Shown here: positions 17,422-43,775 of the stretch, piece by piece
Numbering within the stretch: the stretch's first letter is position 1
Layout of the letters: every line of letters begins with the position of its first letter
The notes under the pieces: generated by a model
What the model was told of the DNA's origin: nothing
Database searches by the model: none
Seen by the model: only the letters and a program-made list of their open reading frames with translations
Position numbers and translations under genes: made by a program
Assembly (NCBI RefSeq): GCF_033807715.1
Contig: NC_084587.1
Span: forward strand, 24,240,517-24,304,516
Direction: 5' to 3'
Origin: Cololabis saira
Taxonomy: Eukaryota > Chordata > Actinopteri > Beloniformes > Belonidae
Length of the DNA: 64,000 nt

Positions 17422-18659
17422 GGGGTTTGGGGTTGGGGGTCGGCTTGGGGGGTCTGGGGCGCGGGCCTCTGGTGGCCCCTGGGGGGCGGTGGGGGGGGCC
17501 GCGGGGCCCTGTCCCTAGCCGGTGGGGGCCTTGGGGGCCTGTGGGGGGGGTTACCTCATGGCGGTGGGGGGGGGTGGCTGGGGAGGGCTCGGGCGGGGGG
17601 GCTGTGGCTGGGGCGTCTCTGGGCCTCCCGGGGGGGGCGGGGCCGTGGACGTGGGGGTCCCACCCGGAGGGCCCGGCCCTGCCTGGGTGGGGGGTGGCTG
17701 TCTGCGCTGGGGGGGCATTGCTGCCTTGGTCCTCCGTCGCTGGGCGGGGGCCAAGTGCCCCTGCGGATGTGGGGACTCCGGGACCCTTGGGGTGTCCGCC
17801 GGGGTGGCCTCGGGGGGGGGGTGGGGCCGGGTCCGGGGAGCGGGCCTCCCCTGACCGGGGGGTGCACGGGCGGGCGCGGCGGCGGGGGTGGCGCCATTCC
17901 CAGGTATCTATGTCTTATGTTGTCAGTATGAATGGGAGGATGTTGGACCGTTTCCCCCTCCGTCTGGGGGCTCCGGCGGCGCCGGGGGCGCCCTTGGGGG
18001 TACGGTGGGGCCCTTGCCCGGCTCGGGGGGCCGGCCCCCGTCTGCTGGACGGCCGGTGGGGGGACGCGGGTGTCTTATCAGGGCCGGCTTTGCTGGTCCT
18101 GCTTCCTGGCTTCGGCCTCCGCTCCCCCTCTTGCCCCCCCTACACGATTCATACGCACATAGGCGAAAGGCGGGGGGTCCGGGTCGTGGGGGGCACTGTC
18201 CCGCGGGGCCTGGCACTCCCCGCCTCACGGTTTTAACAGCAAAATAGACACTGCACATTCAACACTTAATAAATACATTTGACAAGGACACGTAGTTCGG
18301 GAGGGGGGGGGGTCTGTGTCAATCGATACTTGGCCCTCCCTCCTCCCTGTTTTTATGGCATTAATCACATGCACTCAACACAAGGGGCGGGAGGGGGTCC
18401 CACATCACCCGCGTTCCCTCACCGGCCTGGGCCTGGGACGGGTGGGTCGGGTTACCCGGGCCTGGCGGGGCCCGCCGTGCAGCCTGGGGTGCCTTCTGGC
18501 GGTGCTGGATCCCCCCGGGGAGGGGGAAACGGTGCGTGATCGTATGTCTGTGTCGGTGAGAATGCGGTATGGAAGGGTCCTGCCATGGAGGATTTGAGCC
18601 TCCATTGGCAGGACATCAAAAACTTAATAATTTATCAATATTATATTATACAAAGATGG

Positions 18660-18692
<33 letters not shown>

Positions 18693-19327
18693 GTATTATT
18701 ATTATTATGTATAGTATATTATATTATTATTAGTATAGGTATCGGATAGGTGAATGGATGAATGAATGGGATGCCTGGGTCTGGCGCCCTCCGTTGTCGG
18801 GCCTGCGCGGGTGTCGCCTTGTTGGGGGGTTCCCTCTCTCCGGGCCCGTCTCCGGTCCCCCCCGCTGCCTCTACGGCGGGGCGCCCCTCTGGTCTTGGAG
18901 GGCCACTTTCGTGGGGGACGGGTGCGCCTGCCCGCGTCGGCGGCCGGGGCGGCTCTGTCTCTCCGGGCAGGCTGGCCCCCTGCCGGGTGGGGGTCGTTGG
19001 CCTGAAGGGTGAGGGCCTCCTGGCCGCGTGTCCGGCCCGGACCGGGTGGCCGGGGATGGCCTGGGTCGCGGTCCGCCGCCGCGGGGTCCCTGGCTGCTTC
19101 TTTCCGCGCCGTGGGGGCCCCGCCCGCGGGCCCCCTCGGCCGCCGCCGGGTGGGGGGGGGGGGCCTCGCAGGCGGTGGGTTGCCTCCCTCCTACTTCTCC
19201 CCTCTGTGGGGTTGCCGGTGGCCTGGGTTCCGGGCTCTTCCTTGTCGGCCTCTGGTCTCACGGGTGGCGGGGTTGCTCCCCCCCCTCCCCCACTATAGAT
19301 ACACTTCAGGTGGAGCTTTGTTTGGTT

Positions 19328-19400
<73 letters not shown>

Positions 19401-19416
19401 GTCATTTAGTCACATG

Positions 19417-19474
<58 letters not shown>

Positions 19475-19763
19475 CATGATCATATACATACACACACACA
19501 CACATAGACATACACACTGGCTTGTTCACCTGCATGCTGGCTCTCTAGTTTTTGGGTTTAGGTAGCGGTAGCGATAGCTTAGCTCAGACTGCGATCAGAT
19601 CTCAAGATTTAGGTCGATTGCTGTTCGTGTTTTGGATGGCTCCGTGCCGGTTTCGTGCTTTGTTTGTGGTTTTTTTTGTTGCAGATTTCCAGTGCTTGAC
19701 GTGTGTCTCCGTGTGTTCCTGCTTCCTGGATTGGCAGTGGATGTCGTCACCACCCCCCCCCAC

Positions 19764-19819
<56 letters not shown>

Positions 19820-19993
19820 ACTGGGTTTGTATGTGTATATTTATGTATGGGTACGCATATGTGTGCGTATATATATGTATATATCACATATAGTAATAAT
19901 GCACATATATACACTTTTGGTTTCTACCGTCATGGTATCAATCAATAATATGTGTGCAGACAAGGTGAAAAAAAAAAAAAAAAAAAAAAAAAA
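17422..19993 (+). mobile_element. Poly(A)-tailed, extremely G/C-rich retroposed insert
   Basis: An 18-bp direct repeat AAGAAAATTGAAACTTTT stands at 17404-17421 and 19994-20011, and the right copy is preceded by about 28 A residues. This is the pattern of LINE-machinery (target-primed) insertion on the + strand. The body begins with about 0.8 kb of G-run-rich sequence, continues in GC-rich blocks to about 19300, then holds two (CA)n tracts, a C-run/A-run at 19753-19818 and an AT-rich end. No reverse transcriptase or endonuclease is encoded. It could be the 3' part of a 5'-truncated LINE with a very GC-rich 3'UTR, or a retrocopy of a non-coding RNA. Long open frames here are by-products of base composition. 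Confidence 0.75.
19331..19470. repeat. Two (CA)n microsatellites
   Basis: CA tracts at about 19331-19397 and 19421-19470 are separated by TATAGTCATTTAGTCACATG. They lie inside the retroposed insert. Confidence 0.97.
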
Positions 19994-20029
19994 AAGAAAA
20001 TTGAAACTTTTCCAAATGCAGTCTCGCTC

Positions 20030-20240
20030 ACTGCAAAAACTCAAAATCTTACCAGGAATATTTGTCTTATTTCTAGTTAGAATGTCTCATTTTTGGTCAA
20101 AAAATCTTATTACACTTAAAACAAGAGTCATTACCAGAAAAATAACTTGCTATTTGACAATTTTCACCTGTTTCAAGTAAATTTTCACTTGAAATAAGTA
20201 GAAAAATCTGCCAGTGGAACAAGATTTATCTTTTTGTAGT
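20030..20240. mobile_element. CACTGCAAAAACTC-family MITE fragment, second copy
   Basis: It starts CACTGCAAAAACTCAAAATC, then TTTGTCTTATTTCTAGTTAG and ends around AATCTGCCAGTGGAACAAG. It shares order and sequence with 11163-11455 but lacks a recognisable right terminus. It lies 18 bases after the LINE-type target duplication, inside the second-layer hAT element. Confidence 0.7.
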
Positions 20241-20550
20241 TATTCTATATGTATTAAGTAATATAATAATCAATACAAAGAGACACAGAGTAATTCCATA
20301 AATGTATTTAAAAAAACAAACACTTACATTTAACCCTTGAAGCCAAGGTGTGGCGGCTGCCATACCTTGCCATACCCAATTGACGCCCCTGAAGGTAAGC
20401 AAAATAAATGATTCCCTGTGCAGTATTTTTTGGCGAGCCTTTACCAATTTATGGCATGGTATGAGTTGCATATTGGCAAAAAATTAAAAATTAAAATCAC
20501 GTTGGTGCCCCCCCCAATCCTGACATCGGATCTGCACCCCTGGTTGTATT

Positions 20551-21072
20551 GATGAATTAATTCATTCCCAGCGATCCTCCTCCCGTCAGTCTTCCACAGC
20601 TAGAGGGAGACAGCGCTTTCTTCTGGGAAGCCTTAACTGCTCACAGGACCGTCTTTGCCGACATGTCCTTGTCTGTGCCTTTTAATCGGCTATTGGAAAA
20701 TAAAAGGCATTCCCAGTCAGTCCGCGTCTCATATACACCCAGTAGGAAATTGAAGGTAAAACCGTAACGGAGTGTGGAAATATACCCAATTTTGACTGAA
20801 CGGGGACTTCTTTTCCACCGCTAGAAGAGGCTCATCTGGCCACAACAACTGGGCTGGAGCGCAACGTGTCTGCAGGTGGTGACACCGCAGTAGTCGCGCT
20901 GAGTGTGTGTGTGTGTGTGTGTGTGTGTGGAAGTGGTCGCTTTCATGGAGCTGCTGGAGCGATCATCTCCGTGATTCACGCCCGGATTCAGACCCATCGA
21001 AGACGGCATCGTGGATATGGCATGGTGCATGCCGCTGGGCCAAGTTTCCAGCCTCTGAAAAACACAGGAATT
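20551..21072 (+). promoter_or_regulatory. klhl2: Probable klhl2 5' flank / 5'UTR
   Basis: This single-copy-looking stretch precedes the proposed first coding exon. It contains a short (GT)13 tract at about 20901-20928 and moderate CpG. The frame of the proposed start codon stays open upstream to 20866, with further in-frame ATGs. No TATA box was identified. The transcription start is unknown; the assignment rests on position. Confidence 0.35.
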
Positions 21073-35470
<14,398 letters not shown>

Positions 35471-37152
35471 CTGCTCTTCACACCTGCCACTGACTGAGAG
35501 CAGAATGTTTTCTCTCGCCAAACACTGATCTTGGATCTACCTACGATGCCAATGCTTCAATGTTGCGCAGCATTAGCAGAAGCACTGACGACGACGATGA
35601 AGAACAGAGCAAGATTGTTATTAGTGAGGGTGATGAAGATTTTTGCACTTACCGGTACCTGAATGGCTGGGCGGGGGAGCCGTTACAAACGACGGTGCCA
35701 AACCTGTGTTTTAATCCGCTCCTGGTCGGACTGCAGCAGTGACTGGACAGCCCAGTTTGAAGCACTACTTTACCACTGCAGTGCCATAGAAATGCTACTG
35801 ATACGAAGCTGCTGTAACAGCAAAGTTATTTTAACACTAGTAATGTTAACTTGAACCAGCTCTGAGACAGACCACTCGTCTAACCTGTGGGAAAGAAGAG
35901 CAGAGAAGGACCATTCTGGACTAAAACTAGTTTCTCCTTGATTTTTCTTCTCCTGAGAAGTGTGCTTGTGTATATGTGCTAGCATATAAAGGTGCTCCTT
36001 TGCCTGCACAGGTGAGCATGTGTGTTTGTGCGCATCTGAGTCTGTGTGTGGTGAAGCCTGGTTCGACGCCGCATGAACACACTGTCCAACTTTTAAGTAA
36101 TTATAGTGATGCAGTGAGGCTGTTTGGAGTGCCTGAATGAAAACACTGTTCCCTTCACTCTTCTACTTCTTCTTCCCCTTTTGTTAAGCCTTGAGTACTG
36201 TTACTGGACAGAGCACAGCTGGACTCAGCTGCTTTTCTGGGATAAAGAAATAAACTCTGACTTCAGATCAGTGAGTTGAGTGCGTTGTCTCAGACAAGTG
36301 ATGGGAGAAGTTTCAGAATGTGATATACATTTTTTTTTATGTAGAGAAACTGGACTTTTATTTAAATATGAACTCCTCTGGTGAGGGGGAAGCCTCATTC
36401 ATGTTGCCAAAAACAGTGACAGACAGAGATGCTGTTTAAAAGGAAAAACAGGTGGATATATCTGTTCTTTACTGTGGCCTGTCAGCCATATGTACTGTGG
36501 TTGTAACCACTAATGACGGAAGCAGCCCGAACTCACTGCATGGTCCCTTTCTCTAACCTGTTGTCCTTCAGCAGTTCCCTTCCCTCCTTTGGTGTAACAA
36601 CCCTATTAACTACTGCTCACCCTGACATACTATGAATGTGCCAATTTTAATATGTCTCCTCTTTTTTGTCTCTCTTAATTGCTCTGTCACTACTCTGTTC
36701 TCTCTTTCTAGACAGTGACCAAACCTCTTCTTCTTGTCTCATTTTCTCCAGTCTTTTAATTTTCCTTCTTGCCTCTCCTGCTATATTCAAAATTGCTATA
36801 CTAGTAACTGGTATCGCTATTTCTCGTCAGTGTATTGAGGAATGTCATGTAGGCTTATAACTTTGAAAATGTTTCAATACTTGTTTTATATTATCGTTAA
36901 TAAATATGCTTCTTGTATTTAAAGCTGTGAAATGTTATAATCTGTTTTTAAAACTTTGCCAAAATCAGTAAAACATAAAAATTAAATTTGCTGTATGTGA
37001 TGTTTTAATAATTTCAATCTTTTACATTGCTAATAGGGCTGGGTTTTTTTTTTTTTATCCCGGTTTGGGGTAGGAAATTGAGTCATCATAGAGAAAAAAA
37101 ATGGAGTAACAAGTTAGGTGAGAATTAAGAATAAAATATAAAGTAAATTAGA

Positions 37153-37212
<60 letters not shown>

Positions 37213-37740
37213 GTATGTAGGGCAGCAGCCAGTGGGTTGGGTGGTAGTTGTATGGGTATGGTACCTGATACATGCTAAATAAATATTGTTATATGACCAA
37301 ACTATATAGAATAACATGCATATTTCACATATTACATGACCATATTATTACAAAACATAGTATATGTATATTATTATAACACAATGACTAATTCTAAAAA
37401 TAATTATCGACTTTTTACAAAACTTTATGAGTAAGTGGTATAAATCTCAATAAGGGATCTCTATAGATCTGGATATTGCTGTAGTAATTCCACTTAATGT
37501 TTCTATATACTTATACTTTAAATGTCTTCACGGCTTTCATTTATCGTAAGAATTCACAAATTCGTTATATTGGTTATATTTTCCTTCAATAATTTAAAAA
37601 AAGTGAAATATTCAAATCTTCTTTACTCGTGAATGATTTTATTTTTTATCTATATTCAGAATTAAAAAAAAAATGTAATTAGAACATGTAAAAACTAATA
37701 AAAGTAGTTTAAGGACAAGGCGAGAGGCCTATGCCTGAAG
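35471..37740 (+). other. klhl2 3'UTR and klhl2-msmo1 intergenic region
   Basis: Candidate poly(A) signals AATAAA lie at 36249-36254 and 36899-36904. A (TA)n microsatellite fills about 37158-37210. No other coding exon or RNA gene is supported. Open frames at 35560-35854 follow the klhl2 stop and look like 3'UTR. Confidence 0.5.
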
Positions 37741-37761
37741 TTTCATGTTTGACAGCAGGTC

Positions 37762-37941
37762 GACACCCCACCGCCTCATCTCTTCCCTCACTCAGTCTGC
37801 CAAAGCCGTGAAAACAGAGACGGCCTCTGATTGGCTGCCGTTGCAGAAACCTCCAGTCTCACTATCATCACTCCATTCTGTCAACCAATCAGCGCGGCCG
37901 CTCTGCCCCCCGACGTCACGCTCCTCTCTCCGCTAGCCAAT
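37762..37941 (+). promoter_or_regulatory. msmo1: Candidate msmo1 promoter: SRE-like, CCAAT boxes and CRE-like motif
   Basis: GACACCCCAC at 37762-37771 matches the classic sterol regulatory element (ATCACCCCAC) at 8 of 10 positions. NF-Y type CCAAT boxes follow: ATTGG at 37830-37834 (reverse), CCAAT at 37885-37889 and CCAAT at 37937-37941. A CRE-like GACGTCAC is at 37912-37919. SREBP-2 targets in cholesterol synthesis, msmo1 among them, commonly combine SRE and NF-Y sites. The arrangement is seen; its activity is inferred. Confidence 0.55.
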
Positions 37942-37959
37942 AGGATTCGCCGATATTAC

Positions 37960-38013
37960 TGTACTTCTCACGGCTCCAGTCGCGCTCAGGTAGACGGGAA
38001 GAGCTGCAGAAAG
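37960..38013 (+). other. msmo1: Inferred non-coding first exon of msmo1
   Basis: The sequence CGGGAAGAGCTGCAGAAAG is followed by a strong donor GTGAGAC at 38014. It lies directly after the CCAAT-box cluster, and the next exon (acceptor at 38913) begins 27 bases before the ATG. This is the usual 5'UTR arrangement for msmo1. The 5' boundary is not known. Confidence 0.5.
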
Positions 38014-38940
38014 GTGAGACGGTAGTGTTGTTGTTTTCGTCTGCATGATCCGCAATATTTAACCGATTTTTAGCAACAGCATTAAATGCTCTTTTGTTTT
38101 TTATGTTGAACTGAGGAAGGATTTAGGGTTAAAATATATCTAATCACTTGTCCCTCTTGCTGTTGTTTTTGAGATGTAATGGGTTCCAATAATTAAATGT
38201 TGAACACAAGCTGACCCGCGTACCTGTGTAAGTAACTTACCGACAGATTTAAGCCTTGTTTGGCTGAAAGAAATGTGATTTTAAATCTGTCATGGTCTTT
38301 TGCATAGGATTGTAAATTATCTTTTGAAGCTGTTGAGGATTTTTCATCTTGTGCTGAAAGACATAATATTTGCACCTACTGTGTCATAAGTGTCAGTCAT
38401 TGTGCTTATATTGATTTATAAACTGGATTTAATTTAAATGAAAAAATACATAATACTAATAATAATAAATAAACAACATTAAATAAAAGTGCAAAACAAA
38501 AAGTATACAAATAATAGACCATTTGCCTTTTTTATTAGTTTAAGGTTGCAGTAATTGTGTTTAAGTTCACTATACATGAACCATAGTGAGCATTTTTAAA
38601 TGTCAAATTTAAAAATAAGGAAAACAAATACAGTGTTTTACCACAAATTTTCCACTTGTGTTCGTTTTGAATACAGGATATATGATGAAGAGACATTTAA
38701 TATTGTGTATTGGAAATCTGGCATAAAAAACCAACACTGCTGAGCAAATGCACATAGGCTATTTCTTTTTACTTTCAACTTTTGATAAAGGAATAACATT
38801 CAAATTTGTATAATTATTAGATTTTTGCCACTGAATTACATGTATTATAGCCTACATAGTATTAAGCACTTTGCAAATAACACTATATGCTCGTCCTTCA
38901 ATCTTTTTCCTAGGGTTGAAGTCACCTTTCAAGCTCCATC

Positions 38941-41900
38941 ATGGCAGTGAACGGCACGGCGAACATACTGAGCTCTGCTTATCTGGCAGTGGAGTACGTA
39001 GATGCTGTGCTGCCAGAAAATCCCCTGCAACCCTCCCTGAAGCAAGCATGGACCTACATGCTGGACAACTACACCAAGTTCCAGATTGCCACCTGGGGCT
39101 CGCTAATTGTCCATGAGTTCATTTACTTCTTGTTCTGCCTGCCTGGTTTCATCTTCCAGTTCATGCCCTTTATGCAGAAGTACAAGATCCAGCAGGTTTG
39201 TGTGTATTTGTTTTATAAGAATTAAGGTTTTTAAGTTTGAGTCTGGTGGCTGATGGAAATTCATGCGTATCTGTGTCTTTGTGTGTGCAGGACAAGCCAG
39301 AGACTTGGGAGAAACAGTGGAGATGTTTCAAGATGCTGCTGTTTAACCATTTTTTCATCCAGTTTCCTTTAATCTGTGGCACATACTATTTCACAGAGTA
39401 CTTCAGCATCCCCTATGACTGGGACTCCATGCCACGCTGGTCAGTGAAACAATAAACCAAATAAAATGTACTTAAATGCTGTTAAAATACCCTAAATAAA
39501 GAATAGAGTTGTAAATAGGATTGTGAATGCAACACAGATAACATATTTTTTTTATTTTTAGCAAATTGAAAAAATGAAATCCATATCTGTGATAATTATA
39601 GAAATTAGTCATATGGCACATTTTTTGTGACATTCTTAACAATCTGCTCGGGATTTTAAATTAAGCTTAAAAACATCATATTTCAATTTTATTCATCCTA
39701 TAAAAGGTGTCAATGTTTTGATATTCTTGAGCACTCTCATAGACTCCTGCTCTTTTCTGATTTTTTTTTCTTTTCTTTTTCATTTAAACACTTGATGGAT
39801 TTTAAGCTCCATGAAAGCACTTTACTGTTTTGTCATAGACTTCTATATAATTTTTAAAGTGTTTTATCAATTGAGAACCCCATTACTGCTTATTATTAAG
39901 GAAACAAGTATTTTATTAAGTTTTGAATTTTGCACCACCTGCTTGTTAAAGAGCCATAACTGTAATTAAGGACTGACATTTTAAAGTTATTAGAATGCTC
40001 AGATCTTTTAGGAGTTCCCAAACCATGTGGTTTATTAAATCTGAAATACAACAAAACATAAATGACACAATGGCCCAATATCTCTGCATTATGATGCTGA
40101 TTTGTATTTCAACCATTTTTCTGCATTTTCAAAATCTGTAAGCCTGAGAAGCATAATTGACTACTGGAATGATTTCACAACATCAATACAGTATGGGAAA
40201 TAAACGTACATAATATTAAATCTTATTAAATCTAAATCTTATCACAACTTGTTTTTATCACACAACCAATATTTGAAATGAATTGGTAAATACTTTTGCT
40301 TTTGTTAAAGGCACTGCTGTTTCTCTGTGGGCCTTCTGTTGGTCTCATCTGACTGTAAGGTTGGTTATCTGTAGTTCCTTAATACATCTCTTCTAATGGT
40401 GAACTCTTCTCTTCCAGGTCGGCCCTCGTGGCCCAGTGTTTCGGCTGCGCTGTCATTGAGGACACCTGGCACTACTTTCTCCATCGCCTGCTGCATCACA
40501 GACGGATCTACAAATACATCCACAAAGTCCATCATGACTTCACGGTGAGTGAAATACGCCAACGATGGGCTACAGTCATGTTAAGTGGGAAAACACTTAC
40601 GAGAGTAGATAATATTCAGCACTGGATATCCCAGCATATTCATATTTCAGTCCAAAATGTGAGAACAAAAATAAACAAAAATACAAAGGCCTCATTAGCA
40701 TGTTGAATAATGAAGTGCAGCAATGTCCTTTAGAAAGACACCAAAATGGAGATATTTGGTCATAACGCACACAGCCATGTTGGGTGAAGAAATAAAAAAT
40801 AAACACAGCATATCAAGAATAAATGGTTAAGCATGGTGTTGGATAATTTGTGTTAAAGATTTTTGTTAGTAATGATTTTATTATTTCAGTCTTTGCTGAA
40901 GTTTTACTGATTGTTTAATCTGGATAACCTGGTTGATTATATGATCTGACCTGTTCAGCACAGAATAATATTCTGCTGTACTCACAAAGATGCAGAATAG
41001 TTTGAAAAAAATTGTCTTTAACTGTGCTTTATCTCTTACTTTTTTGTTAAAAGCATTAATTGTTCTCATTTTTCTTATAATACTCATCTGGACTCTGTAT
41101 AAATGTTGAACTGCTGTGCAGCAAAATTATACAAGGATGGTCCAGAATCCTTTGTGTCTTTATTTTAATTTCATTTTTTTATGCTAAAATATTCTTGTGT
41201 TAAATGGCTGCTCATTTGACCGATTACTAAAGTTTGGACAAAATGATGTCAAGCAACAGGACATAGAACTTAAACTCACAAGAAACTTTATAGTGGAGTG
41301 ATTAAAAAATATAAGAACAAACATATAACAGCATCTTAGTCCAAAGCTAAATTTGATTAAATGTTATACTGGTAAATAAAGAGAAATAAGCATAAATGAA
41401 TGCCGGCACTGAAATGTTGTAATGTGTCATGTCCTATTATTCCTCTAAGGTTGCATTTGCCTGATTTTAAATCTGATGTTTTTTTGTTTTTTTTTATTTA
41501 ATTTTTTTATATGTCCTAATATGAAAAGGATTAGGGTGTACACAACTCTCTTATTCATCCATTCACTAGAGAGTTACTTATTAAACATGCTGTAGCTTCC
41601 ATTAATTTGAAAAAGTGTGCGTACACTTGTATCATCTGTATCCTTTGTCCATCAGTCTCCATTCGGTATGCAAGCAGAATATGCTCATCCAGCTGAGACG
41701 CTCATCCTTGGAGCTGGTTTCTTCATCGCCATCATGGTCTTCTGTAACCACGTGTTCTTCCTCTGGGCTTGGGTGGCCTTCCGTCTGATGGAAACCGTTG
41801 ACGTCCACAGGTGGGACATATTAACTGTTTGAACATAGATGTGCACTTACACATTCTAATGGTCTTTGATTTTCTACTGCTTCTGACTCAAACACGGCTC

Positions 41901-43577
41901 TGTTAGTTAGTGTACTGTCACGTCATGTAGCGTAATGTGAAAATACTGTAGATCCTCCTATAAAATGGACTGTAATGTTGAGCTCAACCACCAGAGGGAG
42001 ACAAAGTACATACAATATCAAACAGCTGTATTGACGTATGTTGTCTTTATGCATAATACAAGTCCCGGTTTATGTGGCTTTTTGCTTTAAAGCAGCACAA
42101 TGTAACTTTTCCACCTTAATATAATATTTCCAGAGTCATTGTGATGGTACATCAACTTACAACAGGTTTAATGACACCTCTGTCATGGTCTGAGGGGTCT
42201 GTATCGCCTTCACTGGCACTATGTAACTTTGAGGTGGATGGTAGGAACCCTTCCACACTACTGGTAAAGCACTACCGCTTTTGTCCAAAGGAGCCGCCAA
42301 ACTCAACAAAAGCTGAAAGTTACATTGTGCTGCTTTAAAGTTAGTCTTAAAATTGATAACAGTAATCATGGGATAGTATTTAAAAATATCTTCCAAGAAA
42401 TATGAGGATTTAAAAAAATACTAAAAAGATATTAAAAGTTATTATAACTAAAGCTGAACAAGCTCTGAATATTTACATTCATTCTCAAGAAATAAGACAG
42501 CTAACATAAAGCCTACAGATAAATCATTTATATGCAAAAACTAGTTATTCTTTTGTATACAAAGAATTAGTTTGCTTCCTGTGAACTTGGCTTTGATTTC
42601 CAGAGGGTAGTACAAACTGGTGCAGAAGGAATTGCCTCTGGATACTATTGAATTGGCATTAAACCAGATGAGGAAAAAAAAGAAATGATACAGAGAGAGC
42701 GACAGCCAAAGTAAAGTGCCATACAGTGGAGTAGGAATGCCGATAAATGTCTGTTGTCAATTTTTAAGTGAAATTCATTGATCCAGGGTGTTTTAGCAAC
42801 TCTGCAACCATTGTACTTGTTTTGAAGAGTGGCTGTCATCGCATAAAGCCTGTTGCTATTGTTTGGGTACTGGTGTTTCTGTACAGGTGAAAATGGCTGT
42901 GAATCGGATGGGTACTCATGAGGCCAAGACATACCTACTGATCTATTTAAAATCAATTTTTATGTTAGTACCTGTTACAGATGGTGTCCCCAGGAACAGA
43001 TTTGACCATGATGATGACACAAACTTGTATAGTAAAAAAATAAAATAAAGGCAAAAAAAACTATAAAAAACGTTTATACATAATGGTGGTATAATGGTCA
43101 GATATCTTCTCCATTTCTCTCTTGATGTTATGAAGTTTTTTGTGTTTTTTCTTAGGAACATGTTATAACAGAATAAAAAGCGATCAGAAACACAAATTTG
43201 ACGGTCTAGTGTAATTCTTAGGTTCTGCAGTGTCATTTTTATCTTCCCTATCACTATCTGAAAAGGATGGGTCATGGGATGATTGCTACAATAGGAAGTT
43301 TAATTCTTGTTATTTGGCACTTTTAAAGGATGTCCCTGTTTTTTCTAACAATGTGACTTAACTTTATCCCTTCTTATTTCCTGTCAGCGGTTACGACATC
43401 CCTCTGAACCCACTCCACTTGATCCCATTCTACGCTGGTGCCCGTTTCCATGACTTCCACCACATGAACTTTGTCGGGAACTACGCGTCCACCTTCACCT
43501 GGTGGGATAAGCTGCTGAACACAGACAACCAGTACAATAAACATCTGCAGAAACATGGAGACAAGAAAGAGCAGTGA
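38941..43577 (+). CDS. msmo1: Methylsterol monooxygenase 1 (sterol C4-methyl oxidase)
   Basis: MSMO1 is an ER-membrane di-iron oxygenase that oxidises the C4 methyl groups of 4,4-dimethylsterols in cholesterol synthesis. Coding exons 38941-39195, 39291-39439, 40418-40544, 41656-41810 and 43388-43577 join in frame to 291 residues plus TGA (human 293). Histidine boxes that bind iron are intact: HRLLHH at residues 157-162, HKVHH at 170-174 and HDFHH at 250-254. Hydrophobic membrane segments occur near [18 protein letters not shown] (exon 1) and [15 protein letters not shown] (exon 4). The last residues KKEQ fit a KKXX dilysine ER-retrieval signal. The start ATG follows CTCCATC. A MITE lies in the fourth coding intron. 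The gene looks intact. Confidence 0.98.
42085..42340. mobile_element. MITE with CTTTAAAGCAGCACAATGTA termini in msmo1 intron
   Basis: CTTTAAAGCAGCACAATGTA at the left and TACATTGTGCTGCTTTAAAG at the right are perfect inverted repeats; the match extends to AACTTT/AAAGT. Length 256 bp, non-coding. No clear target duplication was found. Confidence 0.9.
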
Positions 43578-43765
43578 AGCGCCTGCAGCTCTGCTCACCA
43601 ACACACTCATACCTGTTCTTTCAGCAGAAGGAGGACTCAAATGGCGCTGCTTGTCTTCTCTACACATTTAAAAGATCATACACAATAGAGGTTGTCAAAA
43701 AAATTATCAGCACTGCTGTGTTTTGATTCTCAATCGGACTGCAGATCATCTGCTCTCTGTGCCTT

Positions 43766-43775
43766 AATAAATAAA
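43766..43775 (+). terminator. msmo1: msmo1 poly(A) signal (overlapping AATAAATAAA)
   Basis: Two overlapping AATAAA hexamers lie about 190 bases after the msmo1 stop codon, ending a plausible short 3'UTR. The following 43780-45230 contains no recognised gene or clear repeat. Confidence 0.7.

Larger units (their letters stand above)
17274..20391. mobile_element. hAT-type element, second layer of the nest
   Basis: Ends CAGTGGCGTCAATT and AATTGACGCCCCTG are inverted, followed by TATGGCAAGG on the left (about 17303) and CCTTGCCATA on the right (about 20365). The 8-bp TSD AAGGTAAG lies at 17266-17273 and 20392-20399. It in turn carries a 2.57-kb retroposed insert and a CACTGCAAAAACTC-family element. 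Confidence 0.88.
16769..20542. mobile_element. hAT-type element, outermost of a four-layer nest
   Basis: Ends CATGGGTGCAGAT and ATCTGCACCCCTG are inverted, followed inwards by complementary C/G tracts (GTCCCCCCCAAT near 16799; GCCCCCCCCAATC near 20507). The perfect 8-bp TSD GTTGTATT lies at 16761-16768 and 20543-20550. Most of its 3.8 kb is a second element (17274-20391) inserted into it. Removing that insertion would leave about 650 bp of original element. Confidence 0.85.

Noticed and set aside
17398..18258. Overlapping long open frames (up to 269 codons) in the G-rich block, on both strands
   Set aside because: Open only because G/C-rich sequence lacks stop codons; Gly/Pro/Arg-rich, no domain, no splice context, and lies in a retroposed insert.
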